Part shown: piece after piece, positions 45,256 through 54,532 of the stretch | Numbering within the stretch: position 1 is the stretch's first letter | Layout of the letters: each line of letters begins with the position of its first letter | NCBI RefSeq assembly: GCF_017104715.1 | Contig: NZ_JAAGPI010000010.1 | Span: forward strand, 1 to 64,000 | Length of the DNA stretch: 64,000 bases | Reading direction: 5' to 3' | DNA from: Burkholderia sp. Ac-20365 | Lineage (GTDB): Bacteria; Pseudomonadota; Gammaproteobacteria; Burkholderiales; Burkholderiaceae | The notes under the pieces: generated by a model | The model's input: only the letters and a program-made list of their open reading frames with translations | Told to the model about the DNA's origin: nothing | The model's database searches: none | Made by a program: the position numbers and the translations under genes

Positions 45256-46287
45256 TCAGAAGCGCGCGACGTCGATGATCGCGTCGGCGAAGGCCTTCGG
45301 CGCCTCTTGCGGCAGGTTGTGCCCCACGCCGCCGCCGATGTTCCGGTGCGCGTACTTGCCCGTGAACTTCTTCGCGTACGCAGACGGATCCGGATGTGGC
45401 GCGCCGTTCGAGTCGCCTTCCATCGTGATGGTCGGCACCGAAATGGTCGGTGCGGCGGCGAGACGCTTCTCGATGTCGTCGTACTTCGCTTCGCCGCGCG
45501 ACAGGCCCAGACGCCAGCGGTAGTTGTCGATCACGATCGCAACGTGATCCGGGTTCGCGAACGATTCCGCCGTGCGGTCGAAGGTCGCGTCGTCGAAATT
45601 CCACTTCGGCGAAGCCAGTTGCCAGATCAGCTTGTTGAAGTCGTGGCGGTTTGCGTCGTAACCGGCGTAGCCGCGCTCGGTCGCAAAGTAGAACTGATAC
45701 CACCACGCAAACTCCGCCTTCGGCGGCAGCGGCGCGCGGTTGGCCTGCTGGCTGCCGATCAGATAACCGCTCACCGACACCAGCGCCTTCACACGTTCAG
45801 GCCACAGCGCGGAGATGATGTCCACCGTGCGCGCACCCCAGTCGAAGCCGCCAAGAATCGCCTTGTCGATCTTCAGCGCATCCATCAGCGCGATGATGTC
45901 GACGGCGATCACCGCCTGCTGGCCGTTGCGCGGCGTATCCGCCGACAGGAAGCGCGTGCTGCCGTAGCCGCGCAGGTACGGCATGATCACGCGGTAGCCC
46001 GCAGCCGCAAGCAGCGGCGCGACTTCGGCAAAGCTGTAGATGTCATACGGCCAGCCGTGCAGCAGGATGACCGCCGGGCCATTCTGCGGGCCGGCTTCCG
46101 CGTAGCCGATGTTCAGCGTACCGGCATTGATCTGCCTGATCGTATCGAACGAGGCGACGTGGCCGCCCGTTTTCGTCGATGCGGTCTGCGCGTTGGCGAG
46201 GCTGCTCAGGCCCAGTTCCAGCAGGCCGATGCCCGCAACGGTCGTCCCGAGCAGACGACGGCGCCGAGTATTGATCTGATCCGACAT
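45256..46287 (-). CDS. Tat-exported alpha/beta hydrolase, epoxide-hydrolase-like
   Basis: 343 residues. The twin-Arg N-terminus RRRRLLGTTVAGIG suggests Tat export. The core has oxyanion HGWPYD and nucleophile Asp in GGFDWGARTV, the Asp type used by epoxide hydrolases and haloalkane dehalogenases rather than Ser esterases. The late His is in GGGVGHNLPQE. GAGGAA lies 7 nt before the ATG. Natural substrate unknown. Confidence 0.87.
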   Translation of the reverse strand: MSDQINTRRRRLLGTTVAGIGLLELGLSSLANAQTASTKTGGHVASFDTIRQINAGTLNIGYAEAGPQNGPAVILLHGWPYDIYSFAEVAPLLAAAGYRVIMPYLRGYGSTRFLSADTPRNGQQAVIAVDIIALMDALKIDKAILGGFDWGARTVDIISALWPERVKALVSVSGYLIGSQQANRAPLPPKAEFAWWYQFYFATERGYAGYDANRHDFNKLIWQLASPKWNFDDATFDRTAESFANPDHVAIVIDNYRWRLGLSRGEAKYDDIEKRLAAAPTISVPTITMEGDSNGAPHPDPSAYAKKFTGKYAHRNIGGGVGHNLPQEAPKAFADAIIDVARF

Positions 46288-46491
46288 GTTTTATTTCCTC
46301 AGGTACGGTTGCTTGAAAGACATCTGCACGCGCTGTTCGAACGCGCAGCCAGTTGATGAGGTTATTAAACATGCCGGACGTATCTGCGGTGTGTCCGCAA
46401 TGTCCGCCAATGAGTCGGTATGTATCAGGCGGCCGTGCAGATACATTGCGATACAAACGTGCCGTGCGGATTGAAAACGCACGCGTCCGCA

Positions 46492-46953
46492 TTACTTCTT
46501 CGCTTCCTCCGGATCGTAGGTGACGTAAAGCTTCGTGTAGCCCGCAGTGTCGAATTGCCCCGTCCATCCTTTCGGAAGCGTGACGGCTTCCCCCGTATTC
46601 ACGACCATCACCGAACCATCGGATGAAGTCAGCTTCACGCCGCCCGACAGAAAGTACAGAAACTCGTTATACGGCAGACCTTGCGGTCCTTTTATCTCTT
46701 CATGCAATGGGCCCGACTGATAGACGCCCGTTTGATAAGCGTTATCGGTCGACGTGTAGGTCACGACGTCAGTGCTCCGATGACCGTCTTCGTTCTTCTT
46801 GACGGCATCCTTGCGATTGAATATCGCACCCGCGGCATCGGCTTTCGATACCTTGACGGGTTTGATTGTCTCCGCATGTACCCCTGCCGATACGATTGCG
46901 CCGCCCACTACCACTGCTGCGAAAAGTGCCTTGTACATCGATGTTTTTCCCAT
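46492..46953 (-). CDS. Exported cupin-domain protein
   Basis: 153 residues. Signal peptide (MYKALFAAVVVGGAIVSAGVHA) then one cupin (DUF861-like) with LPYNEFLYFLSGGVKLTSSDG and NTGEAVTLPKGWTGQFD. The first cupin box has a Glu but few His, so the metal site is weak. It starts 20 nt after the AraC gene. A second Met five codons in is equally possible. Confidence 0.75.
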   Translation of the reverse strand: MGKTSMYKALFAAVVVGGAIVSAGVHAETIKPVKVSKADAAGAIFNRKDAVKKNEDGHRSTDVVTYTSTDNAYQTGVYQSGPLHEEIKGPQGLPYNEFLYFLSGGVKLTSSDGSVMVVNTGEAVTLPKGWTGQFDTAGYTKLYVTYDPEEAKK

Positions 46954-46973
46954 GACTGAACCCGCGAATACTT

Positions 46974-47921
46974 CTAGAACGATTGACCAGAAAAACGGAA
47001 ATCCGACGGCGACACACCGTATTGCCGCCTGAACAGGCGGCTGAAATGCGCGGCCGTCGCGAACCCGCAATGCCATGCGATTTCCTGAATCGAGCTGTCG
47101 TGCGCGCTGCGCGTGCCCAGCAACCGCGCCGCGCGCTCCAGACGCGTATGCCACACATAGCGCATCAGCGACATGCCTCTCTCACGAAACAGGCGCTGCA
47201 AATGCTGTGAAGAAAGATGCACGCCCGCAGCAATCCGCGCGACATCCAGCCCCGCTTCGCCGAGATGACTGTCGATATAACGCTTCGCCTGATGAATCAA
47301 TGCTTCGGGGCAGCGCCGTTTCGACTTCGCGCCCGGATCGATCATCGCGAACTCGATCAGTTCCAGCAGTTGCGCGCCCATCATAGTCTGCGCAATCGGA
47401 CTTGGCGCAGTGGATTGACGCGCGATGCACTGAATAAGGTCACAGGTCGCGCGCACATCGGGCGATTGCGCATCGCCGATCAGCGGCCCCGCACTCGAAC
47501 GATGCACGCCCCGCTCGCGCAGACGCTCCTTCGGCACGCGCAGCACGGTCAACTGCGCGCGTTCCGGGAACACTTCCGCAAACGGATAGACGGGGTCGAT
47601 GATGAACATGCTGCCCGCGTCGAAACGCTGGACGCGGTCGCGCCATCGCACGTGAACGTGCCCGGCTGTCACGAGCTTGACGAAGAACCAGCCGCCTTGC
47701 CACGACGGTAATTCCTCGCCAACGGGCGATAGCGTCTGCACGGCGAGACTGGCAAGCGAAACACCGACTTCGCCAAGCTTCCAGCTTTTCACGGTCGAAT
47801 CGAGCGACTGCCGCGGGTCGAACGCGCAGTTCAAACCGTGACTGTTCAGCATGATGTGCGACCATCGTTCGCCCGCGCCGAGACCGGAATCGAAAGTCAG
47901 TTCGTGCGTGTCGAAGTGCAT
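46974..47921 (-). CDS. AraC-family transcriptional regulator
   Basis: 315 residues: an N-terminal AraC_binding_2/cupin-like sensor (VRWRDRVQRFDAGSMFIID) and a C-terminal double helix-turn-helix (LDVARIAAGVHLSSQHLQRLF and IQEIAWHCGFATAAHFSRLFRR). It lies between the aldehyde dehydrogenase and the cupin on the same strand and probably controls this set. Confidence 0.92.
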   Translation of the reverse strand: MHFDTHELTFDSGLGAGERWSHIMLNSHGLNCAFDPRQSLDSTVKSWKLGEVGVSLASLAVQTLSPVGEELPSWQGGWFFVKLVTAGHVHVRWRDRVQRFDAGSMFIIDPVYPFAEVFPERAQLTVLRVPKERLRERGVHRSSAGPLIGDAQSPDVRATCDLIQCIARQSTAPSPIAQTMMGAQLLELIEFAMIDPGAKSKRRCPEALIHQAKRYIDSHLGEAGLDVARIAAGVHLSSQHLQRLFRERGMSLMRYVWHTRLERAARLLGTRSAHDSSIQEIAWHCGFATAAHFSRLFRRQYGVSPSDFRFSGQSF

Positions 47922-48003
47922 GAAAACGTCCCATCAATCAAACGGACGTGCACGGGCAGGACTTCGACGCGGACAGGCAAATGCCGCCCGCGCCATGAGC
48001 CTG

Positions 48004-49473
48004 TTACCCGGCCGCCGCCGGCATCAAGACTGCCTTGGTTTCGAGGTACGCCTCCAGTCCCTCGCGACCGCCTTCGCGGCCCACTCCTGATAATCTGAAT
48101 CCGCCGAACGGCACATTGGCCGCCAGTTCGACGCCATTAACGCCGACATGGCCCGCGCGCATGCGGCATGCGACTGCATAAGCCCGCTCGATATCAGGGC
48201 CGTACACCGAGCCGCTCAGACCGTACGGCGTGTCGTTGGCGATGCGCACGGCGTCGTCGATGTCGTCGTAGGGAAGAATCGACACGACGGGGCCGAAGAT
48301 CTCCTGCTGCGCGATCGTCATATCGGATGTGACATTGCCGAATATCGTCGGCTCGACAAAGTAGCCCTTGTCGAAACCGGCATTGCCTGTTCCGCCCAGA
48401 ACGAGTTGCGCGCCTTCACTGACGCCCTGCGCGATATAGCCGCGCACGCGCTCGCGCTGCACCGCGTTCAGCACCGGGCCGATACGCGTATCCGCCTCGT
48501 GCGGATTGCCCACTTTCAGCTTCGAAATAATCTCAGCGTACGCGCTGACCACCTCGTCATGCCGCGCCCTGGGCGCAAGAATGCGCGTCTGCGCGAAGCA
48601 GATCTGGCCGGAGAACGGCATCGTGAATGGCGTCAACGCGGCTAGCGCGGCAGGCAGATCGACGTCGTCGAGCAGAATCGCCGCCGACTTGCCGCCGAGT
48701 TCGAGCGTCACACGCGCGAGGCGTTCGGCGGCCGCACGCGCGATCCACTGCCCGGTTGCGACGCTGCCCGTAAAGCTGATCTTGTCGATATCGCGCGATT
48801 GCACCAGTTGCGCGCCCTCGTCGCGGCCCGCTGTGATGACGTTTAGCACACCGGGCGGAAGGCCCGCCGCAGCCGCGCATTCGGCGATGATCAGCGCATC
48901 CAGCGGACTCTCGACCGGCGACTTCACGACCACCGTGCAACCCGCCGCCAACGCAGCAGCGATCTTGTGCGCGACGATCGGAAACGTCGCATTCCACGGC
49001 GCAATCAACGCAGCCACGCCAACGGGCTCGCGACGCACGCGCGCATGACCGCGCCGCGTCGGCCGCGCCTCCTCGAATTCATAGGTTTCAGCCAGCGACG
49101 CAAAGAACTCGAAGCGCGTAATACCGGTAGGCAGCAGGCCGCTTGCGAACGTAACCGGTGCGCCGACCTGTTCGGTCCACAACTGTGCGAGCAGCGGCAA
49201 GCGCTGGCGGATCTCTTCTGTCAAGCGCTTCAGATAAACGCTTCGCTCTGCGCCCGACATCTTCGGCCAGGGACCGTTGTCGAATGCGCGGCGCGCCGCC
49301 GCAATCGCACGCTCGACATCCACCGGATCCGCCAGCGACACCGACATGAACGGCTCTTCTGTCGCGGGGTCGACCAGCGTGTGGCGTGCACTGGAATGGC
49401 TCACCACCCATTCGCCATCGATAAAGAAGCGACTACGGACATTCGACGAAAGTGCTGTGGAGTACTCGTTCAT
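48004..49473 (-). CDS. NAD(P)+-dependent aldehyde dehydrogenase
   Basis: 489 residues from MNEYSTALSS. Cofactor region PWNATFPIVAHKIAAAL and VVVKSPVESPL, general base in TLELGGKSAAIL, and nucleophile Cys in SGQICFAQTRIL. Family resemblance is to betaine/aliphatic aldehyde dehydrogenases. First gene of the leftward AraC-associated set. Substrate not predictable. Confidence 0.9.
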   Translation of the reverse strand: MNEYSTALSSNVRSRFFIDGEWVVSHSSARHTLVDPATEEPFMSVSLADPVDVERAIAAARRAFDNGPWPKMSGAERSVYLKRLTEEIRQRLPLLAQLWTEQVGAPVTFASGLLPTGITRFEFFASLAETYEFEEARPTRRGHARVRREPVGVAALIAPWNATFPIVAHKIAAALAAGCTVVVKSPVESPLDALIIAECAAAAGLPPGVLNVITAGRDEGAQLVQSRDIDKISFTGSVATGQWIARAAAERLARVTLELGGKSAAILLDDVDLPAALAALTPFTMPFSGQICFAQTRILAPRARHDEVVSAYAEIISKLKVGNPHEADTRIGPVLNAVQRERVRGYIAQGVSEGAQLVLGGTGNAGFDKGYFVEPTIFGNVTSDMTIAQQEIFGPVVSILPYDDIDDAVRIANDTPYGLSGSVYGPDIERAYAVACRMRAGHVGVNGVELAANVPFGGFRLSGVGREGGREGLEAYLETKAVLMPAAAG

Positions 49474-49857
49474 GGTCTTTCCGATTTGAAAGTCTCTTAC
49501 AGTGAAAGGGTTTCGAAGCAAATTGAGTGCTTTGCGAAACCTGCTAACGGATTCCGCTCACGTCGGGAACCAGCGACTTTTCAGTGTAGTGATTCGACTC
49601 TTTCGGAAATTGTCCAGCGCGGCTCGATTGCTTGTCCAAAACGCGCATTCTGGATGTGTCTGGTTATAGCCTGGTTTTAGCTCGGGAATATGTCGTAATG
49701 TATCTGCCGTCGCCACGGATACAAATGGTTGCAAACGGCTTGCACGCATTCGAATGTGCTTCACAGACAAGGAGAATGCGCCATATGGACAAGGCATCCG
49801 TCAACCCGAAGCGATAGAGTTACAAGTTCCCCTCAGTCAATCCGCTTCCCGCTAGCA
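49474..49857. other. Divergent gap upstream of aldehyde dehydrogenase
   Basis: About 384 bp. It is A/T-richer near 49650-49720. ACAAGGAGAATGCGCC at about 49770 is a good ribosome site followed by ATG GAC AAG and a stop after ten codons, either chance or a leader peptide before the sigma-factor remnant. No dyad or promoter was convincing. Confidence 0.4.
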
Positions 49858-50215
49858 ATGTCGTGCATGGATCTCTCGCTCATTCTTCCGGACATGTTGC
49901 CGCAGCTCTGGTCTTTCGCGTTACGGCTGACAGAAAACGAATATGAAGCGGAAGAACTGGTGCATCGGGCCTGCGCACGCGGACTTGAAAACGCACACAC
50001 GCTGTGCGGCGACGCGCCGCCGCTCGACTGGATGTTCGCGATTGTCTATTCGGTCTGGCGCTCGAACCCGATTGACCATGCGCTGCGGCGTGGAGCGCCA
50101 AAGAAAAGTCCAATCCGCTCACACTATCCATTCTAGAAGATGCGCGCGGAATAGATTCGCATAGTGAAGCGTTGTTGAGAAGAGCACTGGAAATCCAGTA
50201 CTGGATGCTTTCGGT
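49858..50215 (+). pseudogene. ECF-type sigma factor remnant (frameshifted)
   Basis: The first frame encodes MSCMDLSLILPDMLPQLWSF and continues LRLTENEYEAEELVHRACARGLE then LDWMFAIVYSVWRSN, a clear sigma-70 region 2 of ECF type. It then stops at 50136 without region 4. From about 50094 another frame continues LTLSILEDARGIDSHSEALL and RRALEIQYWMLSVRL, which resembles the linker that normally follows. A frameshift near 50085-50100 and loss of the C-terminal half would explain this. Confidence 0.55.
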
Positions 50216-50286
50216 GCGCCTTGCGAAATCCTCACTTTCAATCGGAGTACGACCTGTTTCGTGCTTCGTTACGGCCCTGGAAGAAC

Positions 50287-50733
50287 ATGTCATCCTTCTC
50301 AAGAATGCTACTCGTCTATGACGATACCGCTGAATCTCAGGCTGCTTTGCATCGCTGCTCGCAGTTGTCGCTTGCTTTGTGTGCGCAGGTCGATGTTGTT
50401 TCCATCGTTGATTCGGTTACGGCTAGTGCGACCTGTGCTGGTATGTTGTCGGATCTTGCATGCAGCAGCATGGAGGCACACGCGCGGCATGCAATCGATA
50501 CTGCTGTTGGGCATCTCTCTAATCTCGGCGTTACTGCTTATGGGTTCGTTAAGTATGGACGGCCCGTTGATGTGATTCCTTTGCATGCTGCCGCTTTTCA
50601 CGCTGATATTGTGGTGATTGGGCATCGCGTTCGGAAAGGACTGGAGCGGTGGTGGGGGGAGCGGCCTGTTCATCTTGATCTCGCTGAGCGGGTTCGGGGG
50701 GCGGCGATTGTGACTGTGACAGTTTCGGGTTGA
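50287..50733 (+). CDS. Universal stress protein (UspA) family
   Basis: 148 residues with the Usp alpha/beta fold (RMLLVYDDTAESQAALHRC and VDVIPLHAAAFHADIVVIGHR). The ATP-binding pattern G-2x-G-9x-G-S/T is degenerate (GHRVRKGLERWWGERPVHL), so it is probably a non-ATP-binding type. Third-codon positions are more A/T-rich than in the neighbours. Its 3' end runs into repeat element C. Confidence 0.8.
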   Translation: MSSFSRMLLVYDDTAESQAALHRCSQLSLALCAQVDVVSIVDSVTASATCAGMLSDLACSSMEAHARHAIDTAVGHLSNLGVTAYGFVKYGRPVDVIPLHAAAFHADIVVIGHRVRKGLERWWGERPVHLDLAERVRGAAIVTVTVSG

Positions 50734-50749
50734 TGTTTTTTTTGGCGGG

Positions 50750-51472
50750 TTTTGTCTGCGACGCTGGGTGTGGTTTGTTTTGTTTTCGCTGGTATTCGCG
50801 CTGATTCGGTCTTTTTGGGTTTTTCGCTGGCATCCGCGGTTTGTTTTGCCTGGTTCATGCGTTGCCCCTGTGCGGGGCGGCACTTACTTTCTTTGCCGCC
50901 GCAAAGAAAGTAAGCAAAGAAAGCGGGCTAACACCGCCCGCTCTTGACCTCCGCCTGAGGGCCCCCAACAGTTCCTCCGCTTCACACGGCGTTCTGCCTT
51001 TCAATGCCCGTTGCCAGCGCCTTGAACAGGCGCCTCACCCACTTCAATCACCCGTAACGCAGCAAACGGCAGCGAATGGTCAATGCCGCCCAGGTGGCAA
51101 ACTGTGTGTAGGTCGTAGTGCTTCACGCCTTGGCGCACTTACGACACCGATCGTGCTTTTCAGTTCGGAGTGGAACGCATCAGCCGCGAAAGCCTACACA
51201 CAGTTTGCCGCTATAGAACGTGGGCAATTTGATCGCGCGTGTGGCGACGCGGGAGTGTGAAGCGGGTGAGACGCACAATAAGTGCGTTGGCAGCGGGTAT
51301 CGAGAAGGGAGATGCCGCGGACAGCACGGGGCTGTTGGGGGCCCGTGGGCAATAACAAAAGCTTGCGGTGTTCAGCGGCTTTCTTTTGCCTACTTTTCTT
51401 TGCCGCGGCAAAGAAAAGTAGGTGCCGCCCCGCACAGGGGCAACGCGTGAAGCACGAAGACATATCGCGGAT
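50750..51472. repeat. Large intergenic repeat element, copy C
   Basis: About 720 bp between the Usp and YCII genes. Order: GCCCC hairpin, 32-nt palindrome (50883-50914), 17-bp perfect dyad (51096-51112 and 51193-51209, 80-bp spacer), 34-nt palindrome (51389-51422) and inverted GCCCC hairpin. As a whole it is copy B reversed. Frames inside encode only repeat-derived peptides shared with copies A and B. Confidence 0.85.
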
Positions 51473-51562
51473 GCCAGCGCCAGCGACAGCGACAGCGCCA
51501 GCGACAGCGCCAGCGACAGCGCCAGCGACAGCGCCAGCGACAGCGCCAGCGCCAGCGCCAGC
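51473..51562 (+). repeat. Hexanucleotide tract, 15 units of GCCAGC/GACAGC
   Basis: Fifteen exact-phase hexamers, mixing GCCAGC and GACAGC, at the right flank of repeat element C and 117 bp before the YCII gene. Copies A and B have only one unit at the same place (GATGCCAGCGAAAAC), so the tract is a local expansion by slippage. Confidence 0.9.
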
Positions 51563-51678
51563 AAAAACCAAACCCAAAAAAACACCACAAACACCCAACC
51601 TCATGTCGATTTCAACCACAATCAACCGTCGAAGACATGAAATCCCCCAAAAACCCTGCCCAAAAAAAGGAGCACACC

Positions 51679-52116
51679 ATGCGAGTAATGGTAATCATCA
51701 AAGCATCAACCGAATCGGAAGCCGGCAAAATGCCCAGCACAGAACTGCTGACAGCAATGGGCAACTACAACGAAGAACTCGTCAAGGCGGGCATCATGCA
51801 GGCAGGCGAAGGCCTGCATCCCAGTTCGAACGGCAAGCGCGTGCGCTTTTCAGGCGCAAGCCGGACAGTCATCGACGGCCCATTCGCCGAGACGAAAGAA
51901 CTGATCGCCGGTTTCTGGCTCTGGCAGGTGAAATCGATGGAAGAAGCGGTCGAATGGGTGCGCCGCTGCCCCAACCCGATGGAAAGCGATTCGGAAATCG
52001 AAATCCGTCAGGTCTTCTCAGCCGAAGACTTCGGCGACGAATTCACGCCCGAACTGCGTGAGCAGGAAGACCGCCTGCGCGCCGAAATCGAACAGCAGGC
52101 ACACAAGCCGGACTGA
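51679..52116 (+). CDS. YCII/DGPF-domain protein
   Basis: 145 residues: MRVMVIIKASTESEAGKM, then IDGPFAETKELIAGFWLWQV, the DGPF motif of the YCII-related family, with an acidic helical tail. Members are small ferredoxin-like-fold proteins, often next to ECF sigma factors; a sigma-factor remnant lies about 1.5 kb upstream. AAAGGAG lies 6 nt before the ATG. Function unknown. Confidence 0.88.
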   Translation: MRVMVIIKASTESEAGKMPSTELLTAMGNYNEELVKAGIMQAGEGLHPSSNGKRVRFSGASRTVIDGPFAETKELIAGFWLWQVKSMEEAVEWVRRCPNPMESDSEIEIRQVFSAEDFGDEFTPELREQEDRLRAEIEQQAHKPD

Positions 52117-52152
52117 CAAAAAGGGGCCCGTCGGCGCAATGACGCACCCCGC

Positions 52153-53319
52153 TCACCGCGTGCGCAATGCGTCGACGATATTCATCCGCGCCGCCCGCAA
52201 CGCTGGCAAAAACCCGCCCACGAGCCCCATCGTCATCGAGAACGCCAGCGTCTTCACGACAATCGCCGGCGTCAGAATGAACCGGAAAGACAGATCCGCA
52301 AACGTCTGAAAGTTCGTCGTCGAAAACGACGCAAACTGCATGAACGCCGCACACGCGAGCCCCGCCAGGCCGCCGACCAGTCCCAGCAACATCGCCTCGA
52401 TCAGAAACGCGGCCAGCACGTTCGCACGCTGAAAGCCCAACGCGCGCAGCGTGCCGATCTCGGCCACGCGATTGGAAACCGACGCATACATCGTGATCAT
52501 CGCGCCGATCATCGCCGCGATCGAAAAGATCGTCGACAGCGTGAAGCCCAGAATGTTGAGAAACGTCGACAGCGCCTTCGACTGGTCGCTATAGAACGTC
52601 TGCTCGCGTTTCGCTTCTTCCGCCAGTCGCGGATCGACATCGATGTCGGCCCGAAAGCGCTCGAACTGATCGGACTGCGCGAGCCGCACCACCATCGACG
52701 AATAACTCGTGCGCCGGAACGACTGCATCAACTGATCGACGTCACCCCAGATTTCCGAATCGAAGCCGCTGCCGCCCGCATCGAACGTGCCGACCACCGT
52801 CCAGTCACGCTGCGCGAAATGCAGATGCTCGCCCAGTTGCGTGCCGCTAAAACCCTTCGCAATGCTGCTGCCAACCACGATCTCCGACGAACCCGGCGCA
52901 AACATGCGCCCCGACACAAGCTTCACCTGCGGCCGCAAGCTCATGCCCGCAGACGACACGCCGCGTATCACCACGTTCGACGGCTTGCCCGTGCCGAGCT
53001 TCAGCAGCGAAATCAGCACGACGGATTCTTTCGACGCCATCCGCATGCCATTGCTGCCCACCGCAACGGCGGGATGCATCTCGATCACATTGGCCTGCCC
53101 GCGGTCGATCGCGCTCTGCACCTCCGTTTCCGCGCCCTTGCGGATCACGACGACGTTGTCCTCCTCGCCCGTCGATACGAGTGTCTTCTTGAGCCCCGCA
53201 TCGAGCATCAGCACCGTCGCGAATACGAACACGACGAGCGCGAGACCGCCCGCCGTCAGCGCCGTGGTCAGACGGCGCGTCCAGAGATTGCGTGCGATGT
53301 ACGAGAGCGGGATGGCCAC
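52153..53319 (-). CDS. MacB/FtsX-type ABC transporter permease (second)
   Basis: 388 residues from GTG 53319 (VAIPLSYIARNLWTRRLT). One N-terminal helix, a large periplasmic MacB-like domain (about 45-260) and three C-terminal helices ending AARMNIVDALRTR. A longer N-terminus is possible but would run into the upstream gene. Last gene of a four-gene exporter operon; it pairs with the other permease to form a heterodimeric mechanotransducing transporter. Confidence 0.87.
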   Translation of the reverse strand: MAIPLSYIARNLWTRRLTTALTAGGLALVVFVFATVLMLDAGLKKTLVSTGEEDNVVVIRKGAETEVQSAIDRGQANVIEMHPAVAVGSNGMRMASKESVVLISLLKLGTGKPSNVVIRGVSSAGMSLRPQVKLVSGRMFAPGSSEIVVGSSIAKGFSGTQLGEHLHFAQRDWTVVGTFDAGGSGFDSEIWGDVDQLMQSFRRTSYSSMVVRLAQSDQFERFRADIDVDPRLAEEAKREQTFYSDQSKALSTFLNILGFTLSTIFSIAAMIGAMITMYASVSNRVAEIGTLRALGFQRANVLAAFLIEAMLLGLVGGLAGLACAAFMQFASFSTTNFQTFADLSFRFILTPAIVVKTLAFSMTMGLVGGFLPALRAARMNIVDALRTR

Positions 53320-53344
53320 GATGTGCTTGTCTTTATCCGTGAAC

Positions 53345-54499
53345 TCAGCCGATCGCCCGCAGGCCTTCGACGATCCGCACCCGCGCCGCCTGGATTGCTG
53401 GAATGATCGCGGCTGCCAGTCCGACGACAAGCGCGCACGCGGCCTGCTGCAGCATCGTGTCGCGCGATACGGTGAAAACCGGGAACACGCCGCCCGTCGC
53501 CTGCTTGAAGAAGCTCGCGGCGGGCGGCGTCGCGAGCATGCCCAGGCCGGCGCCGAACATGCAGATCGTCAGCGACTCGCCGAACATCAGCAGCGCGAGA
53601 AAGCCCGGCCCGAAACCGAGCGCCTTGAGCGTCGCGTATTCCGTGGTGCGCTCGCGCGCGCTCATCGCCATCGCGTTCGCCATCACGGCCATGATGATCA
53701 CGATCACCACATACGACACGAGTCGGATCGCCGCGATGATCTGATTCGACATCGCGACGAAGCCAAGCTGGAAAGCCTGCTCCGTTTCCGTCAGCGTCTC
53801 GGCAAGCGAGTTCTTGAACACACTGTCGACGTTGCGCGAAATCACCGCGGCATCGTCCGGATTGTCGATGCCGAGCACGTACACGCCGACCTGATCCGGC
53901 TTGCGCCCCGGCATCTTGCGCACGGACTCGTTCAGATAGTCCCAATGGAAGATCAGTTGACGCGTAATCGTCGATTCGTCGTGACCATCCAGAATGCCGC
54001 GCACGACGAATTCCCACGTGCCCGGATAGATCGTCCCCTTGATCGGGATCACGTCGCCGACCTTGAAGCCGTACGTGGTCGCAAGCTGACGGCCGACAAG
54101 GCAGCCCTTGCGGTCGCGCTCGTAATCCGAACGCTGTTGCGCGGGCAGAATGAATTCCGGGTACAGATCGAGATAGTTGTCCGACACGGCGAACTGCGCG
54201 AAGAAGTTCTTCGGGTCGCGATAGATACCGCCGAACCAGCTGGAACGCGCAACCATCGTCACACCGTCCACGCCGCGAATGCGGTTCTCGTAGCTTAGCG
54301 GCAGCGGAAACGTGAGCGAGATCGCATTGCGCGTCACGAGCCGCGCGTTCGACGCCGCCGACGCGCCCGCATACCACGCATCGATCACGGTATGCAGCAG
54401 CCCGAACGCGAGCACGGCAATGGTCAGGCCGAGCACGGTCAGCGCCGTGCGCAGCTTGTGACGCATCGCGTTGCGCGTGATCAGCTTCAGCAGGAACAT
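53345..54499 (-). CDS. MacB/FtsX-type ABC transporter permease (first)
   Basis: 384 residues: an N-terminal helix (LRTALTVLGLTIAVLAFGLL), a periplasmic domain (about 45-255), three helices and the terminal AARVRIVEGLRAIG, the FtsX-fold consensus end. It lies 33 nt after the ATPase gene and 25 nt before the second permease. Two different permeases suggest an asymmetric exporter like DevCA/LolCE-type systems. Cargo unknown. Confidence 0.88.
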   Translation of the reverse strand: MFLLKLITRNAMRHKLRTALTVLGLTIAVLAFGLLHTVIDAWYAGASAASNARLVTRNAISLTFPLPLSYENRIRGVDGVTMVARSSWFGGIYRDPKNFFAQFAVSDNYLDLYPEFILPAQQRSDYERDRKGCLVGRQLATTYGFKVGDVIPIKGTIYPGTWEFVVRGILDGHDESTITRQLIFHWDYLNESVRKMPGRKPDQVGVYVLGIDNPDDAAVISRNVDSVFKNSLAETLTETEQAFQLGFVAMSNQIIAAIRLVSYVVIVIIMAVMANAMAMSARERTTEYATLKALGFGPGFLALLMFGESLTICMFGAGLGMLATPPAASFFKQATGGVFPVFTVSRDTMLQQAACALVVGLAAAIIPAIQAARVRIVEGLRAIG

Positions 54500-54532
54500 G
54501 GCGTGTCGATGCCTGCCATCGGTGCGCGCATC

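Noticed and set aside
49786..49817. Ten-codon leader peptide before the sigma-factor remnant
   Set aside because: The ribosome site is good but the peptide has no regulatory codon run and no attenuator follows; too little to call.
27070..51480. Insertion sequences or composite transposon
   Set aside because: The elements lack a transposase, visible target-site duplications and a consistent core orientation, so they are called structured repeats.
51422..51640. Frame encoding an Ala-Ser-Asp-Ser repeat protein
   Set aside because: Produced by the GCCAGC/GACAGC tract within a repeat flank; no ribosome site and not shared with the other copies.
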